This document shows, piece after piece, positions 60,139 to 64,000 of a DNA stretch of 64,000 nucleotides. The notes below the pieces were generated by a model. It had not been told where the DNA came from and ran no database searches. It worked only from the letters and a program-made list of their open reading frames with translations. The translations under genes and the position numbers were made by a program. This DNA comes from Chitinophagaceae bacterium. Lineage in GTDB: Bacteria; Bacteroidota; Bacteroidia; Chitinophagales; Chitinophagaceae. Each line of letters starts with the position of its first letter. The stretch's first letter is position 1. The stretch covers positions 1 to 64,000 of the forward strand of contig JABFRU010000047.1 in assembly GCA_013140985.1 (NCBI GenBank), read 5' to 3'.

Positions 60139-62148
60139 TTATTGTTCATAAATGATCGTGATCTTTATTGGTTTGGAAAGTATGTTGGCTGCATTGCTTG
60201 CAGCGGTACCGATAGTAATGCTGGTCCCCGTGTAGAAATAATAAAATTCATAACCAGAACCCCAGAGATAACCCGGCGGCACATAGTTGTTGCTGCCATA
60301 TTCGAGCAATACGTTTACAGAAAGGATCTTATCAGAATTCAATCCATGCGCTATGCTGATGCTTGTTCCCTGCCCGGCCGGGGAAGTTCCGGTCAATTTT
60401 TTTACCTGGATCTTTGGAGAAGAACTTCCCAACATAGTATATCCATTTACTTCAAGAGTAGCATCCGGAGATGTGGTACCTATACCTACATTCACTGCAT
60501 AGCCTCCCGTACCACCTAACACAAGGCTGTTACTTTGAGTAACATTTGCATTGGTGCCGATCGCAATCGCATTGGAGAAAGAAGCGCCAACCTGCGCATT
60601 ATAACCTAAAGCAATATTGGATGAACCACCCAGGTTATTACTACCGCTTAATGAACCAATAAAAGTATTGCTGCTACCGGTCGAGCCATAACCACTAAGA
60701 CATCCTATCATCGTATTGCCGCTCCCGATGCTGTTACTGAACAAGGCCGTGGCTCCAAGAGCTGTATTAAAGTTGCCGGTGGTATTATACCTCAGGGCAT
60801 CTATACCATGAGCCGTATTGTGTTCGCCGGTAGTGTTTGCATAAAGCGCCGATACACCGGCGGCAGTATTTGCATACCCCGTCGTATTGCTGATAAGCGA
60901 ATAGGCGCCACTGGTGGTATTATAATAACCGGTAGTATTGGAATCGAGGGCCTGGTAGCCGGTAGCGGTATTCAGAAACCCGGATGTGTTGGCTCTTAAA
61001 GCATGAAAACCGATACCTGTATTATTAGAACCAGTTGTATTGTTCCGCAAAGCCTTGCTTCCAACAGCAGTATTTTCTACACCTTCGTTAGCGGCTGCGA
61101 AATATCCATTGGTAAACAAAGCACTGTCACCAATGGCAACTATATTGCTTCTGTTATATTGATAGTGAAGCGCACCAACTCCTATCGCAACATTCGCACG
61201 GCCCGCCGAATCACTGAACAATGCATTATTGCCAATAGCAGTATTGCCACTACCAGTCTTGCTATTAAGCATGCTGTTATAACCCATAGATGTATTGTAA
61301 TTACCCGTTGTATTGAAGTAAAGGGATTGTGTGCCCACCGCAGCGTTGCTATTTCCGGAAGTATTATACCGGAGTGCGTCGATCCCGGCTGCCGTATTGA
61401 AATTTCCTGTTGTGTTGGCATAAAGAGCTGACATTCCTGCGGCGGTGTTACCAATGCCGGTTGTATTGGTAATAAGCGAGAGGGAGCCATGAGCTGTATT
61501 AGCAGCGCCGGTAGTATTGGAATCAAGGGAACGGTACCCGGTAGCAGTGTTGAAATTTCCACTTGTATTGCTTCGTAATGTATAAAAGCCGGTGCCGGTA
61601 TTGTGTGAGCCGGTAGTAGTACTGCTTAAAGCAAAATATCCATGGGCTGTATTATTGTTTCCCGATACACCAGCGTTAAGCGATTTAAATCCTGAGGCAG
61701 TGTTATAAAAACCGGTATTGTTTTTTCCTGAACCATAACCAAAGAAGGTCAATCCAAGTGTTGAAGAATCAAGTAAGCCGGCATATTGATTATTGATCTT
61801 AAACCGCAAAGGATTATTATCGGTTGTGCCGACAAAATCGGATGACGTTGTGCCAGCATTACCAGATGTTCCCCAACCGTTATTGCCATTCAATGTTTCT
61901 ACCCAATTGGCGCCATCATTGTACCAAAAACTACTTGTTGTTGTATCATAAACCAGCAATCCTTTTACAGCAGGGATGGTTAACCTTGTTGTAGTGGATG
62001 TTCTTGGGATCAGGATACCTTTGGTGTTGCTGCTTATTTCAAGTAATGCATTGCTGTTGGGTGTGGTAGTGCCAATGCCTACATTTTGTGAAAACGCATT
62101 GACTGTTATCAAAAAAATTACTGTGTAAATCAAGAGTTTCTTTTTCAT
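60139..62148 (-). CDS. 17-residue-repeat fibre-like surface protein (locus B)
   Basis: A 669-residue exported protein (signal peptide MKKKLLIYTVIFLITVNAFS). After GIGTTTPNSNALLEISSNTK and a short linker (YDTTTSSFWYNDGANWVE) it consists of 17-residue repeats with Asn-Thr-Ala-x-Gly starts, e.g. NTAAGMSALYANTTGNF, NTAAGIDALRYNTSGNS. Then comes a fibre-like middle (VGIGTTSPDATLEVNGYTML) and a beta-rich C-terminal domain ending KPIKITIIYEQ. No S74 domain is present, unlike its neighbour. The repeats resemble tail-fibre/needle-like beta-helix turns. It lies 97 bases above the kinase and 21 bases below the next fibre gene. Confidence 0.85.
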   Translation of the reverse strand: MKKKLLIYTVIFLITVNAFSQNVGIGTTTPNSNALLEISSNTKGILIPRTSTTTRLTIPAVKGLLVYDTTTSSFWYNDGANWVETLNGNNGWGTSGNAGTTSSDFVGTTDNNPLRFKINNQYAGLLDSSTLGLTFFGYGSGKNNTGFYNTASGFKSLNAGVSGNNNTAHGYFALSSTTTGSHNTGTGFYTLRSNTSGNFNTATGYRSLDSNTTGAANTAHGSLSLITNTTGIGNTAAGMSALYANTTGNFNTAAGIDALRYNTSGNSNAAVGTQSLYFNTTGNYNTSMGYNSMLNSKTGSGNTAIGNNALFSDSAGRANVAIGVGALHYQYNRSNIVAIGDSALFTNGYFAAANEGVENTAVGSKALRNNTTGSNNTGIGFHALRANTSGFLNTATGYQALDSNTTGYYNTTSGAYSLISNTTGYANTAAGVSALYANTTGEHNTAHGIDALRYNTTGNFNTALGATALFSNSIGSGNTMIGCLSGYGSTGSSNTFIGSLSGSNNLGGSSNIALGYNAQVGASFSNAIAIGTNANVTQSNSLVLGGTGGYAVNVGIGTTSPDATLEVNGYTMLGSSSPKIQVKKLTGTSPAGQGTSISIAHGLNSDKILSVNVLLEYGSNNYVPPGYLWGSGYEFYYFYTGTSITIGTAASNAANILSKPIKITIIYEQ
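60700..61725 (-). repeat. Tandem 51-bp units coding 17-residue repeats
   Basis: About 19-20 units in frame; two blocks of consecutive units (near 60.78-61.0 kb and 61.36-61.6 kb) are closely alike in DNA, suggesting block duplication inside the gene. Confidence 0.8.
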
Positions 62149-62169
62149 ATATTTTTATTTGGATAAGAT

Positions 62170-64000
62170 TTATAATCCAATTTTATTTTTTATTAATTGC
62201 AGTTCTTTTTTCATAGCAGCATTCTCTTTTTTTAATATTTCTATTTGCAGTTGCTGCTCTTGTATGGCTTTTACGGCAATGATGCCAAAGTTGTGATAGG
62301 CAATCCCCCGGTATCCGTTTTGACCGTTATGTACAAATTCAGGAAACAGTTTTTCTACATCCTGTGTTAAAAACCCGGTAAGGGTTGTATTGCTGTATGC
62401 CGGATCGGTTAATACATATTGATAGGTTTTGGGTTGCAGCATCAACAGCTTATCTAAAACATTGGCAAGCGGTTCTATATTTTTTTTCAGGCGTTGGTCA
62501 GAAGGATTTACAAAAGCGCCGCCTACCGGTTCTATATAAGAGTAAAGGCTGTTGTTATATTCAAAAATGTAATTATTGCTGGGGTCAATTAATGTACGCC
62601 ACTGATTGGAATTGATAGAACGTTGTAAGCGGATACCTCTTGTTTTATCTGCTCCGTTATCTGATTGCTGAATGATGTGAAGATCTGTAAAAGGAGTGCT
62701 TTGATTGATGCCAACTTTGGTACGGCTTGTTGAAGTGTTTCCTCCTAATGCTAAACAATTACTGCAATTCACATCTGCATCAGCGCCTATTGCTGTTGCA
62801 TAGTTTAAAGCAACCTGGTTAACATCTGCCGATGATCCAATTGATGTATTATTGTTACCCGAAACATTAGTATTTAGAGCATTATAACCTAAAGATGTGT
62901 TTGACTCTCCCTGCACATTATTTAATAATGCTGCGGATCCGATTCCGGTATTCCAATTGCCTGTAGAATTATAAAGTGCTGATGTACCTACAGCCACATT
63001 CTGGGCGCCAAACAGACTGTTTCTTAATGCATCAGCACCTATTATCGTATTAGAAGAACCTCCGGTGTTTTTTTGCATAGCTCTTATGCCAACCGCCACA
63101 TTACTCCCTCCCTGTGTGTTTGAAAAAAGGGCATGGTCTCCTATTGCTGTGTTAGAATGGGCATAAGTGTAAGCAACCTGCTGATAAAGGGCAGAATCGC
63201 CAATGGCAACAGTACCTGAACTGCTGGTAGTGTTTGCCATAGCACCAGTGCCAATGGCGATAAGACCATTGGAAGAGGTATCGCTGTAAAGGGCATTTCT
63301 GCCAATAGCAATATTTCTGTCTCCATCTTTGTTGTTGTACAGGGCAAAAGAACCTAAAGCCACATTGCTAAAACCGGTAGTATTAAACCGAAGCGATGAT
63401 GCTCCCATGGCCGTGTTGTGTTGCCCGGTTGTATTTGCAGGCATACTTAAATTTCCAACTGCGGTATTATAAAAGCCATTGCTGTTGGCATACAAAGCCC
63501 TTTGCCCAATAGCAGTATTACTGCCCCCGATACCGCCACTGAGATTGGCTAATGCGGAATCGCCAATGGCAACCAAACCAACAGGGTTTGAATGTCCACT
63601 CATTGTACCGCTGCCAATGGCTATATTGCCATTACCAGCAACCAGGTTTAACAAAGCGCCATCACCTAAAGAGTAATTTCTAGTGCTCCTGTTCCATTCG
63701 CCGGCCCAGTTATTATTAAGCCTGAAGCGCAGGGGCTGATTATCGGCCGTGCCAATAAAGTTTAAAGAAGGATTTGTGTTATTGTTGCCCTTTATTCCCC
63801 AGCCAGTGCTGCCATTCAGTATTTCTGTCCAATTTGTACCATCATTATACCAGAAACTGCTGGTCGTTGTATCGTATATCATTAAACCTTTTACCGCAGG
63901 AATTGTTAGCCTCGTTGTTGTAGATGTCCTTGGAATTAAAATTCCCTTAGTACTGCTGCTTATTTCCAGCAAAGCGTTGCTGTTAGGAGCAGTAGTGCCA
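62170..64000 (-). CDS. 17-residue-repeat protein with S74 domain, 5' end beyond window
   Basis: The frame is open to the window edge; its N-terminus (signal peptide and GIGTT… start) is not seen, but the LEISSSTKGILIPRTSTTT part aligns with the paralogue at 60139. About 15 repeats of the NxAxG … (T/S)G type follow. Then comes a conserved block (TPFTDLHIIQQSDNGADKTR and RGIRLQRSINSNQWRTL) and an S74 chaperone domain (PSDQRLKKNIEPLANVLDKL, TLTGFLTQDVEKLFPEF). The C-terminal coil ends it (LQIEILKKENAAMKKELQLI). It would be the first visible gene of locus B. Confidence 0.85.
   Translation of the reverse strand, partial: GTTAPNSNALLEISSSTKGILIPRTSTTTRLTIPAVKGLMIYDTTTSSFWYNDGTNWTEILNGSTGWGIKGNNNTNPSLNFIGTADNQPLRFRLNNNWAGEWNRSTRNYSLGDGALLNLVAGNGNIAIGSGTMSGHSNPVGLVAIGDSALANLSGGIGGSNTAIGQRALYANSNGFYNTAVGNLSMPANTTGQHNTAMGASSLRFNTTGFSNVALGSFALYNNKDGDRNIAIGRNALYSDTSSNGLIAIGTGAMANTTSSSGTVAIGDSALYQQVAYTYAHSNTAIGDHALFSNTQGGSNVAVGIRAMQKNTGGSSNTIIGADALRNSLFGAQNVAVGTSALYNSTGNWNTGIGSAALLNNVQGESNTSLGYNALNTNVSGNNNTSIGSSADVNQVALNYATAIGADADVNCSNCLALGGNTSTSRTKVGINQSTPFTDLHIIQQSDNGADKTRGIRLQRSINSNQWRTLIDPSNNYIFEYNNSLYSYIEPVGGAFVNPSDQRLKKNIEPLANVLDKLLMLQPKTYQYVLTDPAYSNTTLTGFLTQDVEKLFPEFVHNGQNGYRGIAYHNFGIIAVKAIQEQQLQIEILKKENAAMKKELQLIKNKIGL
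62810..63640 (-). repeat. Tandem 51-bp units coding 17-residue repeats (edge gene)
   Basis: About 15 in-frame units, e.g. NTAMGASSLRFNTTGFS and NIAIGRNALYSDTSSNG; more divergent than in the paralogue. Confidence 0.75.

Noticed and set aside
61003-61431. Open frames opposite the 51-bp repeat array
   Set aside because: Repetition with a period divisible by three keeps several frames open by chance; the product is a repetitive Ile/Arg sequence.
60700-63640. CRISPR-like regular repeats
   Set aside because: The units are in-frame coding repeats without constant direct repeats or unique spacers, and no cas genes are present.

Overview
The window looks like chromosomal DNA of a Bacteroidota bacterium, most likely in or near the Chitinophagaceae. 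The evidence is the gene set (GldC, DUF4290, DUF6089, FISUMP, OmpH pairs behind BamA, propeller-type histidine kinases with LytTR regulators), -7 promoter elements of the form TAnnTTTG, weak Shine-Dalgarno signals and a moderately AT-rich composition. No rRNA, tRNA or CRISPR array was seen.

Layout. Positions 1-3.9 kb hold a cut-off secreted protein, a TPR-CHAT protein and a GNAT acetyltransferase. Positions 4007-9898 are a transposon of the IS1595 (ISXO2-like) type. It has 25-bp perfect terminal inverted repeats and an 8-bp target duplication (TCTTGATA), and it sits in the loop of a palindrome. Besides the DDE transposase it carries an Xre regulator, a two-TM membrane protein, a DDE-less zinc-ribbon transposase relative, a P63C protein, two tiny proteins, and an overlapping AAA ATPase / nuclease-like pair that looks like a defence module. 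Positions 10-39 kb are core housekeeping: murA with the catalytic Cys replaced by Asp, gldC, yqeY, cvpA, then an envelope cluster (hydrolase, CBS, POTRA protein, nadK, DUF6089, uppS, bamA, two ompH, murI), rpmH-rnpA-yidD, sod, tadA, ALDH, GPx, dus, CPBP protease, cdsA, psd and yjjG. Inside this stretch lies a GxxExxY gene bounded by 29-bp inverted repeats; the same repeat pair occurs without a gene at 15.9 kb.

Positions 39.8-64 kb are dominated by surface proteins and sensors on the minus strand. Two loci share one plan: genes for repeat-rich fibre proteins, then a giant periplasmic-propeller histidine kinase, then a LytTR response regulator. Locus A (49661 down to 39785) has three paralogues with a signal peptide, a CUB-like domain, 14-residue YadA-head repeats and an S74 chaperone domain. 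Locus B (window end down to 56234) has two proteins with 17-residue repeats. Between them are a BNR-propeller secreted protein, a small fibre-like protein, an SDR enzyme and BatD.

The most interesting points are the transposon and its cargo pair, the GxxExxY gene with REPIN-like repeats, and the duplicated fibre-plus-two-component loci. Positions and motifs were read directly from the sequence. Family names come from recognised motifs and general knowledge, with no database search.
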